From the NCBI GenBank assembly GCA_003483345.1, contig DMWH01000057.1, forward strand, positions 7,173-33,642: DNA of 26,470 nt, written 5' to 3'. Shown in pieces: positions 1-8,320 of the stretch (position 1 is its first letter; each line of letters opens with the position of its first letter). The notes beneath the pieces are model-generated. The model had not been told where the DNA came from. It ran no database searches and worked only from the letters and a program-made list of their open reading frames with translations. The DNA is from Clostridiales bacterium (GTDB taxonomy: Bacteria; Bacillota; Clostridia; Tissierellales; Sedimentibacteraceae). Both the position numbers and the translations under genes were made by a program.

Positions 1-53
1 ATATTCAAATATAAAAATAAGAGTCCCCCCAATAGAACTATCAATATTCCCAT
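1..53 (-). CDS. 5' end of a membrane-protein gene, cut by window edge
   Basis: Reading on the minus strand from an ATG at 53, the first 17 codons encode a strongly hydrophobic stretch (MGILIVLLGGLLFLYLN), like an N-terminal membrane anchor, and run off the window. The gene would follow scpB by about 77 bases. In many Clostridia the gene after scpB encodes a DUF2953 (YtfI-like) sporulation membrane protein with such an N-terminus. That identity is inferred from position and hydrophobicity only. The ribosome binding site is mediocre (AAAGGG, 11 bases upstream), so the exact start is unsure. Confidence 0.4.
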   Translation of the reverse strand, partial: MGILIVLLGGLLFLYLN

Positions 54-129
54 AATAAAAATAACCCTTTAACAGACAAATCTGTTTCTTTGTTTTGAAT
101 AAAAAGATGACAGTACCCCCGTCCCCTTG

Positions 130-654
130 TCATACTTCTACAGTTGAAGCTATATCCCCGATACTCGGCAATTCATCAATTGAGCTTAAGCCGAAATGTC
201 TTAAGAATTCATCTGTTGTAGCAAAAATTACGGGTCTGCCGGGCTTATCAAGACGTCCCACTTCTTTTATCAATCCTTTATCAATAAGCCCTTTTACCAC
301 CTGGGAGCACTTAACCCCTCTTATTCTTTCTATATCCACCTTTGTAACAGGCTGCTTGTATGCAATTATGGACAGTGTTTCCAATGCAGCTGTTGACAAA
401 CTCTTAGATACCGTAGTTTCCAATAGTTTCTGAATATATTCATAATTAGCCTTTTTGGTAGTGAGCTGATAAGAATCCCCAAACTTTTGAATAATAAGAC
501 CCCTGTCTTCATTGTCGTTGAATTCGCTTATCATTTCTTCCAATACTAATATGATGCTGTCAGCAGGCTTTTCTAATATTTTTGACATTTCAATTATGCT
601 TAAGGGCTCCCCCCAAGCGAACAGCAAACTTTCCAAAACACTCTTTATATTCAT
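130..654 (-). CDS. scpB: Segregation and condensation protein B (ScpB)
   Basis: ScpB is the winged-helix (kite) subunit of the SMC-ScpA-ScpB condensin that compacts and segregates the chromosome at the nucleoid. The 174-residue product has the usual family length and character. Its N-terminus (SVLESLLFAWGEPLS) and the segment LSIIAYKQPVTKVDIERIRG at about residues 94-113 are the typical conserved ScpB blocks, followed by GLIKEVGRLDKPGRP. The ATG overlaps the TGA of scpA by four bases (ATGA), with AGGAGAG just upstream inside the scpA end, so the pair is translationally coupled. It is the last complete gene of the dacF-scpA-scpB run. Identification is firm. Confidence 0.96.
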   Translation of the reverse strand: MNIKSVLESLLFAWGEPLSIIEMSKILEKPADSIILVLEEMISEFNDNEDRGLIIQKFGDSYQLTTKKANYEYIQKLLETTVSKSLSTAALETLSIIAYKQPVTKVDIERIRGVKCSQVVKGLIDKGLIKEVGRLDKPGRPVIFATTDEFLRHFGLSSIDELPSIGDIASTVEV

Positions 655-1379
655 TTTCTCTCCTGTTTGGTGATTATTATATCTCCGTAAATATTCTCCT
701 GATATATTTTCATTCCTTTATTGTTTGAAAGTTCCAATATGGCTAAAAACAATGTTACAATATATTCTTTTGATATATTTTCTTTTTCTTTTAAGGTATT
801 GAATAATGAAACTTTTCCAAATTTCTTAATTTTTTTTACAATATCCTCCATACAGCCCTTTACACTGTATTTTTCCCTGTATATTTTGAATTTTTCTTCA
901 GGTTCAATTCTAAAATTCTGTTTTTTAATCAAAGATAAATATATATTGTAAAGTTCATATACATTTATTTCATTCAGTGAAAGCTGCTCTGTCTTTGTAT
1001 CTGAAGTTATAGCCATCTCCTCTCTTGGTTTGGAAATATAAAAACTGCTCTCGTCCTCATATTTTTTCAGTTCTTCCGATAAATTTTTATACATTTTGTA
1101 TTCGAGTAATTTATTAACTAATTCCTGCCTAGGATCTTCTTCTTTTTCCTTCTGAGGTAAAAGCATTTTAGATTTTATTTCAACTAAGGTTGCTGCCATA
1201 AATATAAATTCGCTTGCAACATTCATATTGAATTGCATCATTTCTTCGAGGTACTCTAAGTATTGATCTGTTATTTCAGATATGGGTATATCATAAATAT
1301 CAATTTCCTTTTTTTCGATTAGATGAAACAAGAGATCAAAAGGTCCCTGAAAGACGTTTATATTTACGGAGTAATCCAT
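651..1379 (-). CDS. scpA: Segregation and condensation protein A (ScpA)
   Basis: ScpA is the kleisin that bridges the SMC head domains and binds ScpB in the bacterial condensin. The 242-residue protein begins with the diagnostic kleisin N-terminus (VFQGPFDLLFHLIEKKEIDI) and continues with IPISEITDQYLEYL and the VEIKSKMLLP segment at about 67-76. A C-terminal winged-helix part includes VSLFNTLKEKENISKEYIV. The length is normal. The gene starts 12 bases after the dacF stop and overlaps scpB by four bases, so it is probably transcribed with both. No odd features were seen. Confidence 0.96.
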   Translation of the reverse strand: MDYSVNINVFQGPFDLLFHLIEKKEIDIYDIPISEITDQYLEYLEEMMQFNMNVASEFIFMAATLVEIKSKMLLPQKEKEEDPRQELVNKLLEYKMYKNLSEELKKYEDESSFYISKPREEMAITSDTKTEQLSLNEINVYELYNIYLSLIKKQNFRIEPEEKFKIYREKYSVKGCMEDIVKKIKKFGKVSLFNTLKEKENISKEYIVTLFLAILELSNNKGMKIYQENIYGDIIITKQERK

Positions 1380-1391
1380 TTCCAGCCTTCC

Positions 1392-2546
1392 TTATCTTAT
1401 GGTAGTTTTTAAAAAGTTATTGATAAAAAATTTAAATAAATTTTCTTTTTCAACATTTGCTCCCGGATACAATTCAAATTCGCCTAATACCCGACCATCC
1501 TTAGATAGTATGGCTCTTCCGATTTTTTTATCCACGTTTAAAGGAGCTTTTAGATTTTCATCTATTACATATTCTAAATTAAAATCCTCAGGCTTGCAAT
1601 TACTTTCTGTAAAATAGTTGATATTTTCCTTTGAAACTATATTAATCGTTTCTTCTTTTCCGCAATAAACCGGTGATGTGGTTATTGTGTCACCTGCTTT
1701 ATGGAAAACAATGTTTTTGTAGTTTGCAAATCCTTCATTCAATAGTTTTGTAACTTCATCGAAACGAATTTTAGTGTTATCACACCCGAGGACTACGGCA
1801 ATTAATGTAGTGTCATTTCTTCTTGCAGCTGCCGATAAACAATATTTTGCTTCAGTTGTATAACCTGTCTTCCCTGCCAATAAGCCGTTATAATTATTTA
1901 TCAGTCTGTTTGTGTTTACCAACACTTGCTCTGAATCCTTTTCCTTGCCTACAAATACGGAATCCATCCAGGTAAGCATATATTCATCCATATAATTATA
2001 TTTTAACAACTCACGCGTCATTATAGCAATATCATTTGCAGTAGTAAGATGCTCGGGGTCCGGAAGGCCCGTAACATTTGTAAATACGGTATCCTTCATA
2101 CCCAATTCCTTGGCTTTTTCATTCATAGCCTTAACACAGCTTTCTTCTGAGCCGTACATAAATTCAGCCATTGCAACTGATGCATCGTTGGCTGAGCGCA
2201 TGGATATAGCTTTAAGCATATTCTCTACTGTTTGAACTTCATATGCTTCGAGATATATTTGACTTCCTCCCATACCTGCAGCATTTTCCGAAATTGTCAT
2301 CTCCTGGTCTAATGTTATTTGACCATCAGCCATTCTTTCTGAAATCAAAACCATAAGCATTATTTTAGTAATGCTTGCCGGCTGCATTTTATCGTTAGCG
2401 TTTTTTTCAAACAAAATCCTTCCGTCATCTGCATTAATCAAAATTGCAGAGCGGGATTGCAAGTCCTCGGGTTCAATTCCATATGCGGTAACAACCATCA
2501 TATTTAAGATAATAAATATAAAAAATATGGTTAAAATTTTCTTCAT
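1392..2546 (-). CDS. dacF: D-alanyl-D-alanine carboxypeptidase (DacF-like, peptidase S11)
   Basis: This is a penicillin-binding protein that removes the terminal D-Ala from peptidoglycan stem peptides outside the membrane. It has a signal peptide (residues 1-23, MKKILTIFFIFIILNMM...TAYG) and the three active-site motifs in order: SxxK as S58-I-T-K61, SxN as S118-A-N120, and KTG at 226-228. A C-terminal PBP5-type domain follows. The length of 384 fits DacB/DacF proteins. AAAGGAGGT lies seven bases upstream of the ATG. In Bacillus, dacF follows drm (deoB) and is forespore expressed; the same order deoB-dacF here favours DacF over DacB. No clear sigma-F site was recognised in the 129-base gap upstream. 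The family is certain; the exact paralog is inferred from context. Confidence 0.92.
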   Translation of the reverse strand: MKKILTIFFIFIILNMMVVTAYGIEPEDLQSRSAILINADDGRILFEKNANDKMQPASITKIMLMVLISERMADGQITLDQEMTISENAAGMGGSQIYLEAYEVQTVENMLKAISMRSANDASVAMAEFMYGSEESCVKAMNEKAKELGMKDTVFTNVTGLPDPEHLTTANDIAIMTRELLKYNYMDEYMLTWMDSVFVGKEKDSEQVLVNTNRLINNYNGLLAGKTGYTTEAKYCLSAAARRNDTTLIAVVLGCDNTKIRFDEVTKLLNEGFANYKNIVFHKAGDTITTSPVYCGKEETINIVSKENINYFTESNCKPEDFNLEYVIDENLKAPLNVDKKIGRAILSKDGRVLGEFELYPGANVEKENLFKFFINNFLKTTIR

Positions 2547-2675
2547 AAAATTACCTCCTTTTTATGTAGAATAACCATATTTTGTTGAATCATACATTTA
2601 ATTGGATGAGCAAATTCCTATCTGCGGATAATGAAATATCTAAGTTAGTTGTTTAAAAAAAATGTCTAATTTAGT

Positions 2676-3857
2676 CTATTTCCCGGTTTTGATTATTTGG
2701 TTTTTAACACTTGTCCCTTTAAGGTCATTATTAATATCAAAAATATCCAATACGGTCTTGCCTATGGATGCAAAAGTTTCAAGTATGCCAAGATTGTTAT
2801 TTTCTTTTATATTCTTTCCATAGAAAATCAGGGGGATATATTCTCTTGAATGGTCTGTACTGGCAGTTGTAGGGTCGCAGCCATGGTCAGCCGTAATAAT
2901 CAAAATATCGTCATCCTTGAGATTATCCATTATTTCCGGTAGCCTGCCGTCAAAATACATAAGGGCATCCCCATATCCCTGTACATTGTTCCTGTGACCG
3001 TAAATCATGTCGAAATCTACAAGATTTGCAAATATCAAGCCTTCGAAATCTAGTTTTACAGCTTGAATTAATGCTTCAATTCCTTCTTCATTGTTTTTGG
3101 TATGATTTGAATATGTAATACCTTTGTTAGCAAATATATCTTCTATTTTCCCAATGGCATAAACTTCTCTGCCGCTGTTTTTTACGAAGTCCAGCATTGT
3201 ATCCTTGTAAGGCTCTAAGGAGAAATCTTTCCTATTGCCGGTTCTTGTATAATTACCTTCTTCCCCTATAAAAGGTCTTGCAATTACTCTTCCTACTCCA
3301 TTATTTCCTTGCAACATTTTTCTGGCAATTATGCAAATTTCATAGAGCTCGTCCAAGGGAACCACTTCTTCATGGGCTGCTATTTGAAATACGCTGTCTG
3401 CAGATGTGTAGACTATTATATTGCCGGTTTCCACATGCTCTTTGCCTAATTCTTTGATTATTTCGGTTCCTGAAGCAGCATAGTTGCCTATAACTTTTCT
3501 CCCGATTTTTTTCTCAAATTTAGAAATAAGCTCTTCAGGAAACCCGTCCGGATAGGTAGGGAATGGTTTATCCAGTATCAGCCCGCTGATTTCCCAGTGA
3601 CCTGTTGTTGTATCCTTCCCCTTTGATTTTTGGCTGCATTTTGCCACAGAGCCTAAAAAGTATTCCGGGCTTTTCAAGTCTTCAAATCCGTCAATATTTA
3701 AAATACCTAAATTCTCCAGATGTGGTAATGAAAAATTCTTTGCATTCTTGTATATATTTTTTAGTGTATTGCTGCCTTCATCGCCATAGGCGGCAGCATC
3801 CGGAAGTTCACCTGCTCCCACGCTGTCTAAGACTATCAATACTGTTCTTTTAATCAT
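2676..3857 (-). CDS. deoB: Phosphopentomutase
   Basis: DeoB interconverts (deoxy)ribose 1-phosphate and 5-phosphate, linking nucleoside salvage to central metabolism in the cytoplasm. The 393-residue protein shows alkaline-phosphatase-superfamily metal ligands: D11 in [15 protein letters not shown], the catalytic threonine region [11 protein letters not shown] at about 80-88, and the C-terminal [16 protein letters not shown] motif. The length is typical. GGAGCAACC precedes the ATG. It lies after xerD, as drm follows ripX in B. subtilis, but no purine nucleoside phosphorylase gene accompanies it. A promoter candidate and a leader hairpin sit in the 110-base gap upstream. Confidence 0.96.
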   Translation of the reverse strand: MIKRTVLIVLDSVGAGELPDAAAYGDEGSNTLKNIYKNAKNFSLPHLENLGILNIDGFEDLKSPEYFLGSVAKCSQKSKGKDTTTGHWEISGLILDKPFPTYPDGFPEELISKFEKKIGRKVIGNYAASGTEIIKELGKEHVETGNIIVYTSADSVFQIAAHEEVVPLDELYEICIIARKMLQGNNGVGRVIARPFIGEEGNYTRTGNRKDFSLEPYKDTMLDFVKNSGREVYAIGKIEDIFANKGITYSNHTKNNEEGIEALIQAVKLDFEGLIFANLVDFDMIYGHRNNVQGYGDALMYFDGRLPEIMDNLKDDDILIITADHGCDPTTASTDHSREYIPLIFYGKNIKENNNLGILETFASIGKTVLDIFDINNDLKGTSVKNQIIKTGK

Positions 3858-3885
3858 TGGTTGCTCCTTTATTTATATTAAAAGA

Positions 3886-3904
3886 AGAGATAATTTATAT
3901 CTCT
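3886..3904 (-). terminator. Stem-loop in deoB leader (weak terminator or 5' hairpin)
   Basis: Read on the minus strand, AGAGATA and TATCTCT form a 7-bp stem with a 5-base loop (TAAAT), followed by TCTTTTAAT. It could end part of the spoIIM-xerD transcript. It also lies directly after the predicted start site of the deoB promoter, so it could protect or control the 5' end of the deoB mRNA. Confidence 0.35.
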
Positions 3905-3918
3905 CTTCCTTTTGTCTT

Positions 3919-3946
3919 ATTATACCATTAATAGTGCAGTCTGAAA
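3919..3946 (-). promoter_or_regulatory. Putative sigma-A promoter for deoB
   Basis: The minus strand has a perfect TATAAT at 3924-3919. A poor -35 (TTTCAG, 3946-3941) lies 16 bases upstream. The -10 is good and the -35 weak, so it may be activator dependent or only incidental. Confidence 0.4.
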
Positions 3947-3967
3947 CATCAATTATGTATGAAAATA

Positions 3968-4834
3968 TCAACCGCGTGGAAATGTTTTATTAAAAACTTC
4001 CAAGGATTTGAATTCTAAATTATTTATATAATTTTGTGCGGCACCCAGACTATTAAGTCCCATTAACTCCTGTATAGTTCCGAGGTCAGCCCCGTGAGAC
4101 AACATATGTACAGCGAATGAATTTCTTAGAATTTGAGGAGATAATTCCTTATTTAAGTTCATTTTTTTCTTATAAGATTTTAGAGATTTCCATATTCCCT
4201 GCCTTGTTAAGGGCTCACCGGTAATATTGATAAATAAAAAGTCATTTTCATCAGTATTTTTATCCCTAAAATTATTTAAATAATTTTCAATTGCGCTTAT
4301 TGCATACTTGCTTAATGGAATTATTCTTTCTTTTTCTCCTTCAATAGAAATTATTCCGGCGCTTAGGTTTATTTGAGATAATTTTATGCTGATGAGCTCG
4401 GATACTTTTATACCTGATGAATACATCAGTTCCAACATTGCCAAGTCTCTGATTCCTTTGAAAGTATTTTTATCAGGCAAAAGCATAAGCTGAGCTACTT
4501 CTTCTTCAGTTAAAATTGAAGGTTTCTTTTTTATTTGTTTTGGGCTGTGTATGCTGACAGCAGGGTTGTCCTTAATCAGTTTTTCATTCTTCAAGAAATC
4601 AAAAAAGTTTTTTAATGCAGAAATAGTTCTCGATAATGTTGATGAACTCTTGCCGTTTTTTTGCAGAGTCACAAGATATGTTAAAATATGTGCTTTTTTT
4701 GTTTCATTTAGCTCAAGCTCATAATCTTCACGAAGATAATTTCTAAAGCTTTCAACATCGTAAATATAGGAGTCGATTGTATTCTCACTTAAGTTTCTCT
4801 GATACAAATACTCTTTATAAATTGTGATTTCCAT
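3968..4834 (-). CDS. xerD: XerD-like tyrosine recombinase with degenerate active site
   Basis: The position between spoIIM and deoB matches B. subtilis ripX (xerD), which resolves chromosome dimers at dif. The 288-residue protein has the N-terminal SAM-like core-binding domain (about 1-90) and the C-terminal catalytic domain (about 105-280). It aligns without large gaps to E. coli XerD. Of the six catalytic positions, K168 (K172 in E. coli), R237 (R247) and the nucleophile Y269 (Y279) are kept. R148 is replaced by K143 (SSGIKVSEL), H244 by Q234 (SPQILRNSFA) and H270 by L260 (MGLNSL). The reading frame is intact and the start overlaps the spoIIM stop (TAATG), so this is not simple gene decay. 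It may be a weak or inactive recombinase with a structural or accessory role. The alignment was made by eye from memory of E. coli XerD. Confidence 0.85.
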   Translation of the reverse strand: MEITIYKEYLYQRNLSENTIDSYIYDVESFRNYLREDYELELNETKKAHILTYLVTLQKNGKSSSTLSRTISALKNFFDFLKNEKLIKDNPAVSIHSPKQIKKKPSILTEEEVAQLMLLPDKNTFKGIRDLAMLELMYSSGIKVSELISIKLSQINLSAGIISIEGEKERIIPLSKYAISAIENYLNNFRDKNTDENDFLFINITGEPLTRQGIWKSLKSYKKKMNLNKELSPQILRNSFAVHMLSHGADLGTIQELMGLNSLGAAQNYINNLEFKSLEVFNKTFPRG

Positions 4835-5415
4835 TATCTCACCATCAATCTGCTTAATATTAATACATATAAGCTGTATACAAACGAATAAGCTGTTACA
4901 ATCAGTAAATAAAATAAAGAAATTCTAAGATACCCGGATATAATTATATCAAATTTTCGGGAAATAGTCTCGATATTTTTTGCTTTTTTTGTATATTTTG
5001 CTATTGAACTTGAAATAAAAGTAAAATAAAGTAGAATAGGAAAGAATATAAAATAATCAGTAAAGGTGATCATAAAATATTTTAAATCCATACCAACAGT
5101 CCTGATTATATAAATAACGGACAAACCATAATATACGGAAATAAAACCAAACAAAATCATTGTTAAATATCCTTGTCCAAAATATGTTAAAAAGATGACC
5201 GCCAAAAAATAAATAATATTTCTTTTAAGTGAACTCCCGAAAATTTGCAGAAAATTCATTTTACTTATACTTTCATAGTTTATCTCACTTAGAGACCCCT
5301 TTCCCGTTAATGAATAAATTAATGCCGATAGAATCAAAGCTCCGATAAAAATTAATATTAAGGCTATAAACTTTTTGTTTTCAGATTTCACCAACTTCTT
5401 TAGTGTATTGTTCAT
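4834..5415 (-). CDS. spoIIM: Stage II sporulation protein M
   Basis: SpoIIM is part of the SpoIID/SpoIIM/SpoIIP machine that drives engulfment by peptidoglycan remodelling; it is the polytopic membrane anchor in the mother cell. The 193-residue product has a short basic N-terminus (KKLVKSENKK) and about five membrane segments: roughly 16-36, 60-80, 84-106, 115-137 and 160-185. This layout and the size fit the family. GGGAGG lies five bases before the ATG. A sigma-E-like -10 (CATACA at 5442-5437, minus strand) lies just upstream and would suit a mother-cell gene, but I could not match a proper -35. The stop overlaps the xerD start. Confidence 0.88.
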   Translation of the reverse strand: MNNTLKKLVKSENKKFIALILIFIGALILSALIYSLTGKGSLSEINYESISKMNFLQIFGSSLKRNIIYFLAVIFLTYFGQGYLTMILFGFISVYYGLSVIYIIRTVGMDLKYFMITFTDYFIFFPILLYFTFISSSIAKYTKKAKNIETISRKFDIIISGYLRISLFYLLIVTAYSFVYSLYVLILSRLMVR

Positions 5416-5478
5416 ATAAACCTCCCACCTACTGTCTGTATGCGCAAGCAGGACATAAGACGTCCTTGCTGCACAATA

Positions 5479-5525
5479 AAACCTCTTGTTAAGCTTTGTA
5501 TAATATATGCTTGTACAAGAGGTTT
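5479..5525 (-). terminator. Intrinsic terminator after nudF
   Basis: An 11-bp perfect stem pairs 5479-5489 with 5515-5525 (AAACCTCTTGT / ACAAGAGGTTT), with a 25-base loop that may itself pair further. On the minus strand it is followed by TATTG after a run of four Ts. It lies 21 bases after the nudF stop and separates nudF from spoIIM. U-rich tails are modest on both sides. Confidence 0.65.
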
Positions 5526-5546
5526 AATACTTTTTATGTTTTTATT

Positions 5547-6068
5547 TTAAGAATTTAGCCAATGGAGAAGTCCTATTATTGTTTTACTATCGTTTATTTT
5601 ACCGGTTTCAAGCATTTTTTTTGCTTCGTCTCTATCAACTTCAATTGTTTCAAGGCATTCATCTTCATCTAAATCAGTACCTTCATATACGAGCTCCGAA
5701 GCCTTAAACAAATATACCTTTTCATTGGAAAAACCCGGTGAGGTATAAAATTCATAAATTAGCTCTATTTTACCTGCCTTATAACCGGTTTCTTCTTTTA
5801 ATTCACGCAGAGCTCCTTCCGGTGGCTCTTCTGCAATATTAAGAATCCCTGCCGGCAGCTCCAATATATTCTCCTCAATGGCCTTTCTGTATTGTCTCAC
5901 AAAAATTACTTTATCATTATTAACAGCTAATATACAGGCTGCACCCTTATGCTCAACAATTTCTCTTTTTGCATATTTTTGGTTTTGCAATTCAACAGTA
6001 TCTACTCTTAAATTAACTATTTTGCCTTCAAATATTTTTTCGCTTTTTACAGTAATTTCCTTATTCAC
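5547..6068 (-). CDS. nudF: ADP-ribose pyrophosphatase (Nudix hydrolase)
   Basis: The enzyme hydrolyses ADP-ribose to AMP and ribose 5-phosphate. The 173-residue protein carries a complete Nudix box at residues 74-96: G74, then E80, then R88-E89-L90-x-E92-E93-x-G95-Y96. TSPGFSNEKVYLF follows at about 110-122, a block typical of the ADP-ribose branch. Translation starts at a GTG (6068) placed five bases after AGGAGG. Its neighbours match B. subtilis, where nudF (yqkG) also lies between spo0A and spoIIM. It has its own sigma-A-type promoter and terminator, so it is likely a single-gene unit. Confidence 0.93.
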   Translation of the reverse strand: MNKEITVKSEKIFEGKIVNLRVDTVELQNQKYAKREIVEHKGAACILAVNNDKVIFVRQYRKAIEENILELPAGILNIAEEPPEGALRELKEETGYKAGKIELIYEFYTSPGFSNEKVYLFKASELVYEGTDLDEDECLETIEVDRDEAKKMLETGKINDSKTIIGLLHWLNS

Positions 6069-6122
6069 TATAGCCTCCTATATTAAATCATTGCATCTGA
6101 AGCAAGATTAATAGTTGGACTT

Positions 6123-6151
6123 ATTCTAATAACAATACAGATTTTTGTCAA
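6123..6151 (-). promoter_or_regulatory. Sigma-A promoter for nudF
   Basis: On the minus strand TTGACA (6151-6146) is followed after 17 bases by TAGAAT (6128-6123). This gives a start near 6116 and a leader of about 48 bases before the GTG. It is a near-consensus housekeeping promoter lying in the spo0A-nudF gap. Confidence 0.75.
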
Positions 6152-6181
6152 GTTAATTTACAGGTGCACCATTTTCTATTG

Positions 6182-6976
6182 CTATGATACTCTTTGCTCC
6201 AGGCGAAGTTTATCTGCTATCATTGCTACAAATTCCGAATTGGTAGGTTTACCCTTATTATTATGTATAGTATAACCGAAAATATTGTTGATAGTTTCAA
6301 TTTTCCCCCGAGTCCAAGCAACTTCTATTGCATGTCGTATGGCTCTTTCAACTCTGCTTGGCGTGGTTGAATATTTAGCTGCTATCATGGGATAAAGTTC
6401 CTTTGTAATTGCTCCCAATAATTCAACATTCTTTACTACATCTATTATAGAAGTGCGTAAATACTGATAACCTTTAATATGTGCAGGTACACCTACCTCA
6501 TGTAAAATTTCGGTTATTCTGACTTCCAAGCTGAGCTCCGAGTTAATTTTTTCGTTATAAACGATTTCCTTATTCTTATTTTGCACCTTGGAAGTTTCTA
6601 ATTCTGATATTTGAAGTAATCTGTCAGCAAAAGATTCAAAATTGAAAGGCTTAACAATATAATAGTCAACACCCATATTAATAGCTCTCTGGGTAACCTT
6701 ATCATGACCTACGGCAGATAGAACTATTACTTTAGGAAACTTTTTTAATTCTTTTTTATGAAGTCTCTCAAGTACCCCCAACCCATCAAGCTGAGGCATT
6801 ATTATGTCCAATATAAGAATGTCGGGTTCATGTTTTTCGACAGATTCCAATGTTTTTATTCCATCCTCTGCCATGTCTACTACATCGAAGACTTTTTTGC
6901 TGAGCAAGAAGTCTTTTAGAATTAACCTAAATTCTTTATTGTCGTCAGCAATAACAACTTTTACTTTTTTTTGCAT
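6182..6976 (-). CDS. spo0A: Sporulation master regulator Spo0A
   Basis: Spo0A is the response regulator that, when phosphorylated, switches on sporulation. The receiver domain (1-120) has the acidic pair D11/D12, the phosphoryl acceptor D57 (LILDIIMP), S87 and K109 (IVKPF). After a linker comes the Spo0A C-terminal DNA-binding domain (about 150-264), with the recognition-helix block [20 protein letters not shown] and the near-invariant [19 protein letters not shown] ending. ATG 6976 is chosen because GGGGGAG lies six bases before it; an in-frame ATG at 6994 would overlap that site. The 264-residue length is normal. spoIVB lies upstream, as in Bacillus. It is probably autoregulated through the 0A-box-like site upstream. 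Confidence 0.98.
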   Translation of the reverse strand: MQKKVKVVIADDNKEFRLILKDFLLSKKVFDVVDMAEDGIKTLESVEKHEPDILILDIIMPQLDGLGVLERLHKKELKKFPKVIVLSAVGHDKVTQRAINMGVDYYIVKPFNFESFADRLLQISELETSKVQNKNKEIVYNEKINSELSLEVRITEILHEVGVPAHIKGYQYLRTSIIDVVKNVELLGAITKELYPMIAAKYSTTPSRVERAIRHAIEVAWTRGKIETINNIFGYTIHNNKGKPTNSEFVAMIADKLRLEQRVS

Positions 6977-7002
6977 AAGTACTCCCCCATTCAAAATATT
7001 CT

Positions 7003-7030
7003 ATACTAATATAATACGCAAAAGAATCAA
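7003..7030 (-). promoter_or_regulatory. Candidate vegetative promoter of spo0A
   Basis: On the minus strand TTGATT (7030-7025) is followed after 16 bases by TAGTAT (7008-7003). The match to sigma-A is fair, and it lies close to the spo0A start. A second, more distal promoter probably lies near 7085-7118, where AGGAAAA at 7118-7112 resembles a sigma-H -35 but the -10 match is poor. Confidence 0.4.
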
Positions 7031-7133
7031 AAAACCCTTTTTTTTTATAAAAAAAAATTTTTGTCTTCTAATTTTGTAATATAAATAGTATATATGTCTA
7101 TTATATACAGCTTTTCCTAATTTATACTAAAAT

Positions 7134-7142
7134 TTTGTCGAT
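7134..7142 (+). promoter_or_regulatory. 0A-box-like Spo0A binding site upstream of spo0A
   Basis: TTTGTCGAT at 7134-7142 matches the Spo0A box (TGTCGAA core) except for the last base. It is 16 bases upstream of the AGGAAAA motif at 7112-7118 and about 160 bases upstream of the spo0A ATG, where an autoregulatory site is expected. Binding is inferred. Confidence 0.5.
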
Positions 7143-7194
7143 AAATTAAAATATTTGTTTTTAAATTTTTGTTATATTTTACTAATGAATTTTA

Positions 7195-8271
7195 TCAGTC
7201 GTATATTTTGTCAATTATCCATTCAATATATATACCATATCCTTTGGTAGGATCATTCATAAAGACATGTGTTACAGCACCGACTATTTTATTGTTTTGT
7301 ATTACAGGGCTTCCGCTCATACCTTGAATAATACCATTGGTCATTTCCAAAAGTTCCTTATCTGTAATTTTAATAACAAAGCTTTTCTCATCAGGTTTAT
7401 TTTGATAAAATATTTTAGTTATGTCTACTGAGTATTTTTTTATTTCATTATTTACACATGAAATTATATATGCAGGACCGAGTTTAATTTCTTCCTTTTT
7501 TCCGATTTCCATTAAATCGCCGCTGAAATATCCCATACTGTCCTTATTTATTTTCCCGTAAATTCCAAAATCGGTATTATCGGTTACCGTTCCAAGACTT
7601 TCTTTATCTTTTAAAATGTAGCCTATAATTTCTCCCGGTTCTCCCTTTTTGCCTAACTTAATATTAGTAATATTTGCTTTTGATATAGTGCCAGATTCAA
7701 TATCTATCAGTTTACCTGTTTCCGAATCGGAAATACCGTGACCTATTGCACTATAGAATCCTGTTTCAGGATCTACGAATGTAACTGTTCCTATTCCTGC
7801 TATATCATCTCTTGCCCAAAATCCGAATTTAATTTCATCGCTGTCGTATCTTTGAACAGGAGTTATAGTCAAATTGTAAATCTCCCCGGCTCTTTCAATT
7901 TTAAATGTATAGACTTTAATACCCATAGTTTCGGTATAATTTAATATTTCATCGGTGCTTCTCATATATATAGAGTCTATTTCCAATATTTTATCTCCAA
8001 TTTCAATTCCGGCAATTTTTGCCGGAGATGTTGATATATTGTCAATATTGATTATATCAGCCAGTCCGACAACCAATACTCCCTCGGTTTTCAGCTCTAT
8101 TCCGATAGTCTGACCACCGGGTATAATGTACTTTCCTTCCGTATCTATTACTTGGTCGCCTTTTGCAAATTTATATGGATTTGTTTTTAAATTAAAACCA
8201 AAAAAAACCGCAGTCATTAATACCGCAATAAAAAAAGTAAAGAATAAAACCCTTCTTAGAAAATTTCTCAT
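7195..8271 (-). CDS. spoIVB: SpoIVB serine peptidase
   Basis: SpoIVB is made in the forespore, crosses into the intermembrane space, and cleaves SpoIVFA so that pro-sigma-K is processed in the mother cell. The 358-residue protein has a basic N-terminus and a membrane segment at about 7-27. A PDZ domain at about 61-140 includes SPAKIAGIEIGDKILEID. The S55-type peptidase domain follows, with catalytic H178 (AIGHGISD) and S319 (QGMSGSPV). The length is somewhat shorter than the 426 residues of B. subtilis but usual for Clostridia. TAGGAGAG precedes the ATG. It sits between recN and spo0A as in Bacillus; it is 49 bases after recN and may share its transcript. Confidence 0.95.
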   Translation of the reverse strand: MRNFLRRVLFFTFFIAVLMTAVFFGFNLKTNPYKFAKGDQVIDTEGKYIIPGGQTIGIELKTEGVLVVGLADIINIDNISTSPAKIAGIEIGDKILEIDSIYMRSTDEILNYTETMGIKVYTFKIERAGEIYNLTITPVQRYDSDEIKFGFWARDDIAGIGTVTFVDPETGFYSAIGHGISDSETGKLIDIESGTISKANITNIKLGKKGEPGEIIGYILKDKESLGTVTDNTDFGIYGKINKDSMGYFSGDLMEIGKKEEIKLGPAYIISCVNNEIKKYSVDITKIFYQNKPDEKSFVIKITDKELLEMTNGIIQGMSGSPVIQNNKIVGAVTHVFMNDPTKGYGIYIEWIIDKIYD

Positions 8272-8320
8272 TGTGCTCTCCTAATAGTTTTATCCTTAAC
8301 TTTTCCATTTAAAACTTGTT

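Noticed and set aside
71-86. AACAGA-CAAA-TCTGTT hairpin after scpB as a terminator
   Set aside because: On the minus strand it is followed by AAAGGG rather than a T-run; on the plus strand there is no gene to terminate.
5437-5442. CATACA as a sigma-E -10 for spoIIM
   Set aside because: The -10 core fits but no matching -35 (ATATT-type) was found at 13-15 bases, so it is not listed as a promoter.
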